Source: Neisseriaceae bacterium (GTDB lineage: Bacteria > Pseudomonadota > Gammaproteobacteria > Burkholderiales > Neisseriaceae). Taken from it: a stretch of 64,000 bases of DNA. Below the pieces are notes generated by a model, which worked only from the letters and a program-made list of their open reading frames with translations, was not told the origin of the DNA and did not search any database. Both the position numbers and the translations under genes were made by a program. Below are positions 36,391 to 45,504 of this stretch, piece after piece. Position 1 is the stretch's first letter. Each line of letters starts with the position of its first letter. Location: assembly GCA_017991555.1 (NCBI GenBank), contig JAGOQM010000001.1:461534-525533 (forward strand), read 5' to 3'.

Positions 36391-36396
36391 GGCGCA

Positions 36397-37179
36397 TTAC
36401 CACACCGCTTCTGGGTAAGCGCGTGCCAGGCTTTGCATTTCGGCCAATACATAGCCGAGGTGCTCTGAATGCAGCTGTGCTTTCCCTTGGGTGACGTAGC
36501 CAGATACTTCTGGCAAGGTCAACGTGGCTTCGGCGACTTTGGCGCTCACCAAGGTGGTCCAAGTGTCTTTTAAGGCCCAGGTTTCAACGCCACAACCCGC
36601 TTCGGCTGCGGCGGTTTCCATGCTGGTAGGCGCCCAGAATTCTTGCGTGAACGGCATTAAATAATCCAAAGCCGCCTGCATACGCTGCTGTGAGGCTTCG
36701 GTGCCGTCGCCCAAACGCACCAACCAGTCGGCGCTGTGGCGCACATGATAGCGGGCTTCTTTGAGTGATTTAGCCGCAATGGCCGCCACCTGTTCGTTGG
36801 CGACGTTTTGTAATTGATCCCACACCAAAAGCATTAGGGTCGAATACAAAAAGTTGCGCACGATGGTCACCGCATAGTCACGGTCGGTGCTGGCGTAGGC
36901 GGCCATGCCGGCATGGTGTGGCAATTCTAACAGCGTGTAGTTACGGTACTCGCGCTCGCCTCTAAAGTAGGCCAAGCGGTCTTCGGTGACGTCGCCGCCC
37001 TGAATCTCAGCCACCAGCTGATACAGCATGCGCGCCTGACCAATGTGGTCGAGGCTGATGTTGGCCAAGGCGATGTCTTCTTCCAATACCGGCCCTTGAC
37101 CACACCATTCGGCGTTACGCTGGCCGATGATCAAAGCCGAGTCGGCCAGATGCAATAGATAGTCAATGCTTGTATTCAT
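36397..37179 (-). CDS. paaC: Phenylacetyl-CoA epoxidase structural subunit PaaC
   Basis: 260-residue ferritin-like helical protein that pairs with PaaA but lacks a full catalytic iron site. Typical segments: LLHLADSALIIGQRNAEWCGQGPVLEEDIALANISLDHIGQARMLY and RNFLYSTLMLLVWDQLQ, then YHVRHSADWLVRLGDGTEAS. The ATG overlaps the paaB stop by one base (TAATG). Confidence 0.95.
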   Translation of the reverse strand: MNTSIDYLLHLADSALIIGQRNAEWCGQGPVLEEDIALANISLDHIGQARMLYQLVAEIQGGDVTEDRLAYFRGEREYRNYTLLELPHHAGMAAYASTDRDYAVTIVRNFLYSTLMLLVWDQLQNVANEQVAAIAAKSLKEARYHVRHSADWLVRLGDGTEASQQRMQAALDYLMPFTQEFWAPTSMETAAAEAGCGVETWALKDTWTTLVSAKVAEATLTLPEVSGYVTQGKAQLHSEHLGYVLAEMQSLARAYPEAVW

Positions 37180-37472
37180 TACATGTGCCCCACTTCTTCT
37201 GGAATCTCGTAAAAGGTCGGGTGACGGTAAATTTTGTCGGCCATCGGCTCAAACAACTCTTCTTTTTCATCCGGATGGCTGGCCACGATGGCGTTGGATG
37301 GCAACACCCAAATGCTCACGCCTTCTTGGCGACGGGTGTAGACGTCACGCGCCATTTGTAAGGCTTGCTGTGCGTCGGCAGCGTGAAGGCTACCGCAGTG
37401 TTTGTGCTCCAAGCCTTGCTTGCTGCGCACAAAAATTTCCCATAAAGGCCATTCTTTTAGTTGTGGTTTCAT
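37179..37472 (-). CDS. paaB: Phenylacetyl-CoA epoxidase subunit PaaB
   Basis: 97-residue small subunit that bridges PaaAC heterodimers in the epoxidase. The sequence begins MKPQLKEWPLWEIFVRSKQG with HKHCGSLHAADAQQALQMARDVYTRR and ends near HPTFYEIPEEVGHM, both family-typical. ATG 37472 is chosen; GGGAGAA lies just upstream, and a longer frame adds only residues encoded by the paaA end. Confidence 0.95.
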   Translation of the reverse strand: MKPQLKEWPLWEIFVRSKQGLEHKHCGSLHAADAQQALQMARDVYTRRQEGVSIWVLPSNAIVASHPDEKEELFEPMADKIYRHPTFYEIPEEVGHM

Positions 37473-37488
37473 GTTGTTCTCCCAAATA

Positions 37489-38490
37489 TTATTGTTTGTT
37501 CTGTTGTTTTTCAGCATAGGCCTGTGCCGCATCGCGCACCCAAGCACCATCGTCGTAAGCCTTCACACGCGTGGCCAGACGTTCTTTATTACACGGACCG
37601 TCGCCATTCACCGTGGCCCAAAACTCGTCCCAGTCAATTTGACCGTAGTCGTGCTGGCCGCGCGCTTCGTTCCACTTCAAATCGGGATCAGGCAGGGTCA
37701 CGCCCAATACTTTGGCCTGTGGCACGGTGGCATCGACAAACTTTTGACGTAACTCATCGTTACTAAAGCGCTTAATGCCCCAGCGCATGCCCAACACGCT
37801 GTTGGGGCTGTCGGCATCAGGCGGGCCAAACATGGCCAAACACTTCCACCACCAGCGATCAACCGCGTCTTGCACCATGGCTTTTTGTTCTTCGGTGCCG
37901 CTCATCATCGCCAACAAGGCTTCATAGCCTTGGCGCTGGTGAAACGACTCTTCCTTACACACCCGCACCATGGCGCGCGCGTACGGACCATAAGAACAGC
38001 GGCACAGTGGAATCTGGTTCATGATGGCGGCGCCATCGACCAACCAACCAATCACACCGACGTCGGCCCAGCTTAAAGTGGGGTAGTTAAAAATTGAGCT
38101 GTATTTGGCCTTGCCTGAGTGCAGCGCGCCCAGCATTTGGTCACGGCTGGTGCCCAAGGTTTCGGCAGCAGAATACAAATACAGGCCGTGGCCACCTTCG
38201 TCTTGTACTTTGGCCACCAAAATGGCTTTACGCTTCAGGCTCGGCGCGCGGGTAATCCAGTTGCCTTCGGGCAGCATGCCGACAATTTCGCTGTGGGCGT
38301 GCTGGCTAATTTGGCGCACCAATGTTTTACGGTAGGCTTCTGGCATCCAGTCTTGCGGTTCAATACGGCCATCGGCGTCGATGCGCGCTTGAAACGCGGC
38401 GTCTAAGGCGGCATGTTCAACCGCCGCCACGGCGGCTTTGGTGTCGGTGCCGGCATCGGCGTCTGGCACACTAAATGATTGCGTGTACAT
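37489..38490 (-). CDS. paaA: Phenylacetyl-CoA epoxidase catalytic subunit PaaA
   Basis: 333-residue di-iron oxygenase that makes ring-1,2-epoxyphenylacetyl-CoA. The diiron helices show [17 protein letters not shown] and [19 protein letters not shown] (Glu/His ligands). [21 protein letters not shown] and [18 protein letters not shown] are also conserved. It starts the paaABCDE segment, 2 bp downstream of the LiuC-like gene. Confidence 0.97.
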   Translation of the reverse strand: MYTQSFSVPDADAGTDTKAAVAAVEHAALDAAFQARIDADGRIEPQDWMPEAYRKTLVRQISQHAHSEIVGMLPEGNWITRAPSLKRKAILVAKVQDEGGHGLYLYSAAETLGTSRDQMLGALHSGKAKYSSIFNYPTLSWADVGVIGWLVDGAAIMNQIPLCRCSYGPYARAMVRVCKEESFHQRQGYEALLAMMSGTEEQKAMVQDAVDRWWWKCLAMFGPPDADSPNSVLGMRWGIKRFSNDELRQKFVDATVPQAKVLGVTLPDPDLKWNEARGQHDYGQIDWDEFWATVNGDGPCNKERLATRVKAYDDGAWVRDAAQAYAEKQQNKQ

Positions 38491-38492
38491 AG

Positions 38493-39284
38493 TTACTCCT
38501 TGTCAGACAGCCAAGCAGGCTGTCGCTTATCTAAAAAGGCGCTGATGCCATCACGGGCTTCGGCGGTAGAACGCTGAGCGGCAATGCGCTGAGCGGTGGC
38601 CTCACAGGCTTCAGGCCCCAAAGGCAGGTTGGCGATCGCTTGAATCAGTGCTTTACTGGCGGCTTGCGCCTGCGGTCCACCTTGACGCAGTTTGTCGGTC
38701 AACTCGGCCACGGCCTGATCTAAATCGGCCAGCGCCACCACCTTGGTCACTAGGCCCATGCTGAGGGCTTCTTGCGCATTAAAACGCTCACCGGTTTGGA
38801 AGTAACGCAGCGCATGGCGTGGGCCAATGGCGCGCAGCACGTAGGGGCTAATGACGGCGGGAATAATCCCGAACAACACTTCCGAGGTGGCAAACTTGGC
38901 GTCGTCGCTGGCCACCACCATGTCGCACGCGGCGGCAAGGCCGGTGCCACCACCGAGGGCCGCGCCTTGAATGCGGGCAATGGTCGGTTTGTTTAAGGTG
39001 GCCAAGGTGTGCAGCATGTCAGCAAAGACGCGGGCGTCGTTGAGGTTTTCGTCAAACCCAAACGCGGCGGCGCGCTTCATCCAATTTAAATCGGCGCCAG
39101 CAGAAAAATGACGGCCTTTACCGGCCAACACCACCACGCGCACGCTGTCGTCCGCGCTGAGCGCCAAACAGGCTTGATGCAGCTCGGCAATCAGGGTTTC
39201 GTCAAACGCATTCAGCACGTCGGGACGGTCCATCCAAATGGTGGCCACGCCTTGCTGTTGCTCAATGGCTAAGGTTGTGTACAT
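38493..39284 (-). CDS. Enoyl-CoA hydratase/isomerase, LiuC-like, additional to PaaF and PaaG
   Basis: 263-residue crotonase-fold protein between paaF and paaA. The oxyanion segment is [15 protein letters not shown], and the active-site strand reads [21 protein letters not shown]. This pattern, with the first crotonase Glu position not Glu but a Glu kept in SEV, is that of methylglutaconyl/carboxygeranoyl-CoA hydratases (LiuC/AtuE) and not of PaaF or PaaG, both of which are present separately. No leucine-degradation genes are nearby. It may serve ring opening in place of the missing PaaZ hydratase domain, or another acyl-CoA step; both are inference. RBS AAGGAGAC precedes the ATG. Confidence 0.85.
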   Translation of the reverse strand: MYTTLAIEQQQGVATIWMDRPDVLNAFDETLIAELHQACLALSADDSVRVVVLAGKGRHFSAGADLNWMKRAAAFGFDENLNDARVFADMLHTLATLNKPTIARIQGAALGGGTGLAAACDMVVASDDAKFATSEVLFGIIPAVISPYVLRAIGPRHALRYFQTGERFNAQEALSMGLVTKVVALADLDQAVAELTDKLRQGGPQAQAASKALIQAIANLPLGPEACEATAQRIAAQRSTAEARDGISAFLDKRQPAWLSDKE

Positions 39285-39306
39285 TGTGTCTCCTTCTGGC
39301 CCAGGT

Positions 39307-40092
39307 TTAGCGATGACTAAACTTAGGCTTACGTTTTTCAACAAAGGCACTCATGCCTTCCTTTTGGTCTGCCAGCGCAAACGTGGCATGAAACAGACGG
39401 CGTTCAAACAGCAGGCCTGCCTGTAGTGGCGACTCATAGCCTTGATTGATGGCTTCTTTAATCATCATGCTCACGGGCCGCGACTGATCGGCAATGGCCT
39501 GCGCTAAGGCCAAGGTTTCGCTTAATAAGTAGGCTTGTGGGAACACGCGCGCGACCAAACCAGCCTGCTCGGCTTCGCGCGCGCTGAGCATGCGCCCGGT
39601 CAGCGCCATGTCCATCGCTTTGGCCTTACCCACAGCGCGACTCAGCCATTGAGTGCCGCCAGCGCCGGGCATGGTGCCCAGTTTGATTTCTGGCTGGCCA
39701 AACTTGGCGGTGTCGGCCGCGTAAATCAGGTCACACAGCATCGCCATTTCGCAACCACCGCCCAAGGCAAAGCCAGAAACGGCGGCAATCATGGGCTTAC
39801 GCGCGCTGCGTAAGGTGTCCCAATGGGCTTTGGTAAAGTCTTGTGCCAACACGCTGGCGTAATCAAAATCACGCATGGCGCCAATGTCGGCCCCGGCTGC
39901 AAACGCTTTGGGGTGACCGCACAGCACAATCGCGCCGATGTTGGCGTCGGCTTCAAACGCATTGACCGCAGCGGCGATGCCGCTCATGACCTCATCGTTG
40001 AGGGCGTTCATGACCTCAGGGCGGTTGATTTGAATCACCCCCACGTTGCCATCCACATGGCTCAACACCACCGCTTCTGTGTTCGTATTCAT
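39307..40092 (-). CDS. paaF: 2,3-dehydroadipyl-CoA hydratase PaaF
   Basis: 261-residue crotonase with both catalytic glutamates: GFALGGGCEMAMLCD and GQPEIKLGTMPGAGGTQ. It hydrates 2,3-dehydroadipyl-CoA to 3-hydroxyadipyl-CoA in the lower paa pathway. The C-terminal FEADANIG-style substitutions and EKRKPKFSHR ending match PaaF. It lies 10 bp after paaJ. Confidence 0.9.
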   Translation of the reverse strand: MNTNTEAVVLSHVDGNVGVIQINRPEVMNALNDEVMSGIAAAVNAFEADANIGAIVLCGHPKAFAAGADIGAMRDFDYASVLAQDFTKAHWDTLRSARKPMIAAVSGFALGGGCEMAMLCDLIYAADTAKFGQPEIKLGTMPGAGGTQWLSRAVGKAKAMDMALTGRMLSAREAEQAGLVARVFPQAYLLSETLALAQAIADQSRPVSMMIKEAINQGYESPLQAGLLFERRLFHATFALADQKEGMSAFVEKRKPKFSHR

Positions 40093-40102
40093 GTCCCGCT
40101 CC

Positions 40103-41308
40103 TTATACCCGCTCGATGATCATGGCGATGCCTTGACCCACGCCAATGCACATGGTGCACAAGGCGTAGCGGCCACCGCTGCGCGCCAGCTGATAGGTGG
40201 CGGTGGTCACCAAACGGGCACCACTCATGCCCAGGGGATGACCCATGGCAATGGCGCCACCATTGGGGTTGATGCGTGCGTCGTCGTCGGCCAAGCCCAA
40301 AGAGCGCGTCACGGCCAAGCCCTGTGCGGCAAACGCTTCGTTCAGCTCAATCACGTCCATTTGGTCTAGGCTTAAACCGGTTTGCGCCAGCACTTTTTGT
40401 ACCGCCGACACTGGGCCATAGCCCATGATGCGGGGCATCACGCCGGAGGTTGCCATGCCCACCACGCGCGCTTTAGGCGTTAAGCCGTGCGCCTTGGCCG
40501 CTTCGGCAGAGGCCAATAGCAGCGCACACGCGCCATCGTTGACGCCCGAAGCGTTGCCAGCGGTCACGCTGAGGTCGGCGCCGTTGATGCCTTTTAAGGT
40601 GGCCAGCTTGGCCAAGTTGGTGTCTGGACGCGGATGTTCATCGGTGTCGAACACCAACGGTTCTAAGCGTTTGCGCGCCACGGTAACGCTGATTAACTCG
40701 TCGGCAAACCGCCCTGCTGCTTGCGCTTCGGCCCATTTTTGCTGTGAGCGCAGGGCAAATAAGTCCTGGGCTTCACGCTCAATGTGGAAATCGGCGGCCA
40801 CGTTGTCGGCGGTTTCTGGCATGGTGTGGGTTTCATACAGCGCATGCAGCTTCGGATTGGGAAAACGCCAGCCAATGGTGGTGTCGTAAATTTGCGCATT
40901 GCGTGACCAAGCGCTGTCGGCTTTGCCCATCACAAAGGGGGCGCGCGACATGCTTTCCACGCCGCCGGCCAACATTAAGTGGGTTTCGCCTGATTTAATC
41001 GAGCGTGCGGCAAAGCCAATGGCGTCCATGCCCGAACCGCACAAACGGTTCAGCGTGGTGCCGGGCACCTCGATTGGCAAGCCCGCCAACAGCGCCGACA
41101 TGCGCGCCACGTTGCGGTTGTCTTCGCCCGCCTGGTTGGCACAGCCATACACCAGATCGTCCACTTGCTGCCAGTCCACCTGTGGGTTTCTGGTCATTAA
41201 AGCCTGTAGCGGCAAGGCCCCTAAGTCGTCGGCGCGTACTGTGGCCAAACTGCCGCCGTAGCGGCCTATGGGCGTGCGTACCGCGTCACAAATGAAAGCA
41301 TCTTTCAT
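40103..41308 (-). CDS. paaJ: 3-oxoadipyl-CoA / 3-oxo-5,6-dehydrosuberyl-CoA thiolase PaaJ
   Basis: 401-residue thiolase that acts twice in phenylacetate breakdown, releasing acetyl-CoA. The nucleophile is Cys90 in TTLNRLCGSGMDAI. The other active-site residues are in NPNGGAIAMGHPLGMSGAR (His) and CTMCIGVGQG (Cys). It is close to PcaF; the paa context favours PaaJ. Confidence 0.94.
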   Translation of the reverse strand: MKDAFICDAVRTPIGRYGGSLATVRADDLGALPLQALMTRNPQVDWQQVDDLVYGCANQAGEDNRNVARMSALLAGLPIEVPGTTLNRLCGSGMDAIGFAARSIKSGETHLMLAGGVESMSRAPFVMGKADSAWSRNAQIYDTTIGWRFPNPKLHALYETHTMPETADNVAADFHIEREAQDLFALRSQQKWAEAQAAGRFADELISVTVARKRLEPLVFDTDEHPRPDTNLAKLATLKGINGADLSVTAGNASGVNDGACALLLASAEAAKAHGLTPKARVVGMATSGVMPRIMGYGPVSAVQKVLAQTGLSLDQMDVIELNEAFAAQGLAVTRSLGLADDDARINPNGGAIAMGHPLGMSGARLVTTATYQLARSGGRYALCTMCIGVGQGIAMIIERV

Positions 41309-41343
41309 TTCTTTTCCTTTAGTATTTGATTTTAATCGTTATT

Positions 41344-42660
41344 TTATTTTGGTCGGTGATCGATCACACGACGTGCCTTGCCCACCTGTGAACGCGGTAT
41401 GCTCTCATACTCTAAAACGCTCACATGGGTCGAAATCCCGACGTTGGTCTTGATGTGGTGTTGCAAACGCTTGGCAATCTCGTCGATTTTTTCGTCGCTC
41501 AACTGGTGTGAATATTCATTTTGCAATTCACAACGCACCGCCACGGTGTCCATGTGGCCCTTTTTGTCCAGCTCGATCTGGTAGTTGCCAGACAGATGCT
41601 TGTCGCGCAAAATTTGCTCTTCAATTTGGGTAGGAAACACGTTCACGCCACGCACGATCATCATGTCGTCTGAACGGCCCGCAAATCGATCCAAGCGGCG
41701 GAACGCGCGCGAGGTGGGCGGCAAAATACGGGTTAGGTCGCGGGTGCGGTAGCGAATCACGGGGAAGGCTTCTTTGGTCAGCGAGGTAAACACCAGCTCA
41801 CCCTCTTCACCGTCTGGCAACACTTCACCAGTCACGGGGTCGATAATCTCTGGGTAAAAGTGGTCTTCCCAAATGGTTAAGCCATCTTTGGTTTCCACAC
41901 ATTCAGACGCCACGCCAGGGCCCATCACTTCGGTGAGGCCATAAATGTCCAAGGCATGAATGCCGAGTTTTTTCTCAATTTCTTGACGCATGCCTTCGGT
42001 CCAGGCCTCGGCGCCAAAAATACCAATGCGCAAAGAGTTGTCCTCTGGCTTAATGCCTTGGCGCGCCAGCTCTTCGGCCACCACTAAGGCATAAGACGGG
42101 GTCGACATGAAAATCGACGGTTTGAAGTCAATGATGTTTTGCACCTGCTTCTCGGTTTGGCCACCCGAAATAGGAATCACGCAGCAGCCCAAGCGTTCGG
42201 CACCAAAGTGCGCGCCCAGTCCGCCGGTAAACATGCCGTAACCATAGGCGTTTTGCAGCATGTCGCCTTTACGACCACCGGCGGCACGAATACAGCGTGC
42301 GATCAAATCGCCCCACACGTTGAGGTCATTTTGGGTGTAGCCCACCACGATCGGTTTACCGGTGGTGCCAGAAGACGCATGCAGGCGCACCACTTCATTT
42401 TGTGGCACCGCAAACAGGCCAAACGGGTAGTTTTCGCGCAGGTCTTCTTTCATCATGAACGGAAACTTGCTTAAATCACTTAGGCTCTTTAAGTCATCTG
42501 GATGCACGCCCTTGGCGTCAAAAGCCGCCTTATGGTGAGGCACGTTGTCGTAGGCGTGCTGCAAGGTTTTTTTCAAACGAGAAAGCTGTAACGCCGTGAT
42601 TTCATCGCGGCTGGCCATTTCGATCGGTTCTAGATGGCTGGTGTCGGTTTGCGTGGTCAT
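41344..42660 (-). CDS. paaK: Phenylacetate-CoA ligase PaaK
   Basis: About 438-residue AMP-forming ligase that activates phenylacetate, the entry step of the pathway. P-loop-like motif HASSGTTGKPIVVGYTQ, then DIYGLTEVMGPGVASEC and YRTRDLTRILPPTSRAFRRLDRFAGRSDDM. The C-terminus ends ESIPRSQVGKARRVIDHR. ATG 42660 is used; the longer upstream frame covers the paaI end and is not ligase-like. Confidence 0.96.
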   Translation of the reverse strand: MTTQTDTSHLEPIEMASRDEITALQLSRLKKTLQHAYDNVPHHKAAFDAKGVHPDDLKSLSDLSKFPFMMKEDLRENYPFGLFAVPQNEVVRLHASSGTTGKPIVVGYTQNDLNVWGDLIARCIRAAGGRKGDMLQNAYGYGMFTGGLGAHFGAERLGCCVIPISGGQTEKQVQNIIDFKPSIFMSTPSYALVVAEELARQGIKPEDNSLRIGIFGAEAWTEGMRQEIEKKLGIHALDIYGLTEVMGPGVASECVETKDGLTIWEDHFYPEIIDPVTGEVLPDGEEGELVFTSLTKEAFPVIRYRTRDLTRILPPTSRAFRRLDRFAGRSDDMMIVRGVNVFPTQIEEQILRDKHLSGNYQIELDKKGHMDTVAVRCELQNEYSHQLSDEKIDEIAKRLQHHIKTNVGISTHVSVLEYESIPRSQVGKARRVIDHRPK

Positions 42661-42706
42661 AGAAGGTCTCTTTTCTGTCTTTGTGTTGATGTTGTGTTTA
42701 AGCCTG

Positions 42707-43174
42707 TTAATCGGCTTTTTGTTCTGGCTCTGTGGCCATAGTGGCCAATACCTCACCTCGGATGCGGTGACTTTTACCCCGAAACAAAGCAATCAGCTGG
42801 CCCGATTCATTTTTAACCACCACATCGTAAACGCCGGTACGCCCGGCCATAAAGGTTTCGGTGGCCTCCGCCTGTAGCGTTTCACCAGGAAACGCGGGGG
42901 CGGTATAGTCGATGGTACAGGCGGCGCCCACGGTATTTTGGTTACGGTTATTACACGCATAGGCAAAAGCGGTATCCGCTAAGCTAAAAATCATGCCGCC
43001 GTGGCACATGCCGTGGGCGTTCAGCATAAAGTCCGCCACCTGCATGCTCAATAGCGCATAGCCTGGCTTGGTGTCGAGCAACTGCATCTTCATCGCGCCC
43101 GGCAAGGTTTCTTTGGCCTGTAGTGCCGCCACGCTGGCTTCTGCCAATGCCTGAGGATTGGTTAAATCAAGCAT
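42707..43174 (-). CDS. paaI: Hydroxyphenylacetyl-CoA thioesterase PaaI
   Basis: 155-residue hotdog-fold thioesterase. The signature NAHGMCHGGMIFSLADTAFAYACN contains the catalytic Asp and oxyanion Gly. It removes CoA from dead-end intermediates such as 2-hydroxyphenylacetyl-CoA or stalled epoxide products. It overlaps the paaH stop by 8 nt. Confidence 0.94.
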   Translation of the reverse strand: MLDLTNPQALAEASVAALQAKETLPGAMKMQLLDTKPGYALLSMQVADFMLNAHGMCHGGMIFSLADTAFAYACNNRNQNTVGAACTIDYTAPAFPGETLQAEATETFMAGRTGVYDVVVKNESGQLIALFRGKSHRIRGEVLATMATEPEQKAD

Positions 43175-44687
43175 GGGCTGGCGCTCCTAATACGCGTTGC
43201 TGCAACCACGGCGACACCCGATAGCGATCTTCGCCATAGGTTTGGCCAAGGTGGCGCAAAACGGTTTGCAACTTATCAAAACCAATGCTTTGGCCCCAGG
43301 CCAGTGGCCCTTGCGGATAGTTCACGCCCAAACGCATGGCCTTATCAATCCCGTCTACGCTGCCCACGCCTTGATTCACGGCGTCGGCGGCTTCGTTGGC
43401 CAACATCGCCACGGTGCGCATCACTACCAAACCAGGCACGTCAGCCAGTACCGACACCGCTAGGCCACCACCTTGTAACAGGCCAATCATCGCCTGTAAA
43501 GCTTCGGGGGCACAGGCAGCGCCCGCGCTGATCGCAAGGCGGGTGGCCGTGGCGTAATCCAAAGCCAGATCCATCAATACGGTATTCGGCTGCTGGTTGT
43601 CAAAAGCGCGCTGGCTGGCGCTGCGACCATCGGTCACGCACAGCACCGCATCGCCAATGGTGGCTAAGCGACCATTAACCGCCGGCGCGGTTTCAAAGGC
43701 CAAGCCATTGGCCTGTAAACGACTGGCCAAAGCCTGTGCCGCCAACGATTCACCATGAATGCGCACGCCCGCTGGATACGCTGCGGCGGCGGCCGTTTGT
43801 GGCTGCGGCGTCACTGCCCCTTCACGATAGTCGTAAAAACCACGACCGCTTTTTTTACCCAAGAAGCCCGCATACACCAAATCTTGCTGAACCAAAGAAG
43901 GCAAGAAGCGTTGGTCGTAGTAAAAGGCTTGCCAAACCGACTGGGTCACCGCAAAGTTTACGTCGTGGCCAATCAGGTCCATCAGCTCAAACGGGCCCAT
44001 ACGGAACCCACCGGCTTCGCGACAGCAGGCATCAATCGTTGCCGCGTCCGCACCCTGCTCTTGATACACGCGCAAGGCTTCGGCGTAATAAGGACGCGCC
44101 ACGCGGTTGACAATAAACCCAGGCGTCGACTTGGTGTACACCGGCGCTTTGCCCCAGGCTTCGGCGGTGGCGTACAGCGTTTCTAACACGCTGCTGCTGG
44201 TCGCCAAGCCGGCGACCACCTCAACCAAGGCCATTAAAGGCGCAGGATTGAAAAAGTGTAGGCCAGCCAGCCGTTCTGGCTGTTGCAACGCAGAGCCAAT
44301 GGCGGTGATCGAAATAGACGAGGTATTGCTGCCAAACACACAGTCTGCTGACACGATGTTTTCTAGATCGGCATACAGCTTTTGCTTGCTGGCTAAGTCT
44401 TCATTAATTGCCTCGATCACCAAGCTGGCATCGGCCAAATCTTCCAGCGTGCTCACGGGCTGTAGCTGCGCCTTGGCTTTCGCCGCCACTTCAGCGCTGA
44501 TGCGCCCTTTCTCCAATAAGCGCTCAATGCGCCCTTGAATGCTGCTCACCGCCGCGGCGGCAGCACCGGGGCGAACGTCTAAAAGCTTAACGGGATGCCC
44601 TGCTACGGCCGCCACTTGGGCGATGCCCGCGCCCATGGCGCCAGTACCGACAACGGCAATCACTTGATCTTGCTTCATAGCCCCCAT
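43167..44687 (-). CDS. paaH: 3-hydroxyadipyl-CoA dehydrogenase PaaH
   Basis: 506-residue NAD-dependent dehydrogenase that oxidises 3-hydroxyadipyl-CoA. The dinucleotide loop is VVGTGAMGAGIAQVAAVAG. Catalytic segments are LAGLHFFNPAPLMALVEVV, TPGFIVNRVARPYYAEAL and FRMGPFELMDLIGHDVNF, followed by a second 3HCDH domain near the C-terminus (MRLGVNYPQGPLAWGQSIG). AGGAG stands six bases before the first ATG (44687), within the paaG end. Confidence 0.95.
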   Translation of the reverse strand: MGAMKQDQVIAVVGTGAMGAGIAQVAAVAGHPVKLLDVRPGAAAAAVSSIQGRIERLLEKGRISAEVAAKAKAQLQPVSTLEDLADASLVIEAINEDLASKQKLYADLENIVSADCVFGSNTSSISITAIGSALQQPERLAGLHFFNPAPLMALVEVVAGLATSSSVLETLYATAEAWGKAPVYTKSTPGFIVNRVARPYYAEALRVYQEQGADAATIDACCREAGGFRMGPFELMDLIGHDVNFAVTQSVWQAFYYDQRFLPSLVQQDLVYAGFLGKKSGRGFYDYREGAVTPQPQTAAAAAYPAGVRIHGESLAAQALASRLQANGLAFETAPAVNGRLATIGDAVLCVTDGRSASQRAFDNQQPNTVLMDLALDYATATRLAISAGAACAPEALQAMIGLLQGGGLAVSVLADVPGLVVMRTVAMLANEAADAVNQGVGSVDGIDKAMRLGVNYPQGPLAWGQSIGFDKLQTVLRHLGQTYGEDRYRVSPWLQQRVLGAPAHA

Positions 44688-44688
44688 C

Positions 44689-45495
44689 TCACACTCCTTT
44701 AAACACGGCCGGCCGTTTTTCGGTAAAGGCCAACACGCCTTCGCGAAAATCAGCGCTTTGGCCCAGTTCGGTCATTGCCTGAGCCTCTAAGCCCAACTGC
44801 GTTTCTAAATCGTTGCCCAGCGAGGCGCGCATCGCGTGGCGAATCTGTACCAAGGCCTGCGTGGGCGCCACGGCCAACTGTGCCGCCAAGGCCTGTACCG
44901 AATCGGCAAAGTCCTCATCCGCCACCGCCGACCAGATCAATCCCTGCGCTTGCGCTTCTGTTGCCGGCAATTTGTCACCCAATAAGGCCAGGCCCATGGC
45001 GCGAGCCATGCCCACGCGCTTGGGTAAAAACCAGGTGCCCCCGGTGTCTGGAATCAAGCCAATCTTGGCAAACGCCTGAATAAAACTGGCCGACGCCGTG
45101 GCCACCACGAGGTCACAGGCTAAAGCGATGGAGGCGCCTGCCCCTGCCGCCACGCCATTCACCGCCGCAATGGTCGGCACGGGTAACGCCTGCAGCTGCA
45201 AAATCAACGGCTGGTAATAGTCACGCACTACCTGCCCCAGATCGGGCGGATTGCCAGCGGCATCAAAGCTGGCTTCTTCTGCGGCCAAATCTTGCCCCGC
45301 ACAAAAGCCACGGCCCGCACCGGTTAACACCAACACCCGTACTGCGCCGGTGGCGGCGGCCGCAGCCACCTCTGCCAGCGCGGAACGAACCTCTAAGTGC
45401 ATGGCCGCATTAAAGCTGTTCATGCGCTCGGGGCGATTTAAGGTTAAGGTGGCCACGCCGTCTGCCACGGCGTAGTCAATCAATTCAAAAGCCAT
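44689..45495 (-). CDS. paaG: 1,2-epoxyphenylacetyl-CoA isomerase PaaG
   Basis: 268-residue crotonase that converts the epoxide to oxepin-CoA and later acts as an enoyl-CoA isomerase. It has the PaaG-type active site: NGVAAGAGASIALACD with no Glu, and IGLIPDTGGTWFLP carrying the Asp. FCAGQDLAAEEASF is also typical. ATG 45495 has AAGGA six bases upstream; an ATG two codons earlier directly abuts the RBS and is less likely. Confidence 0.93.
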   Translation of the reverse strand: MAFELIDYAVADGVATLTLNRPERMNSFNAAMHLEVRSALAEVAAAAATGAVRVLVLTGAGRGFCAGQDLAAEEASFDAAGNPPDLGQVVRDYYQPLILQLQALPVPTIAAVNGVAAGAGASIALACDLVVATASASFIQAFAKIGLIPDTGGTWFLPKRVGMARAMGLALLGDKLPATEAQAQGLIWSAVADEDFADSVQALAAQLAVAPTQALVQIRHAMRASLGNDLETQLGLEAQAMTELGQSADFREGVLAFTEKRPAVFKGV

Positions 45496-45504
45496 GTTCA
45501 TTCC

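Noticed and set aside
40425..40889. 154-codon plus-strand frame opposite paaJ
   Set aside because: Antisense to thiolase core; no protein features.
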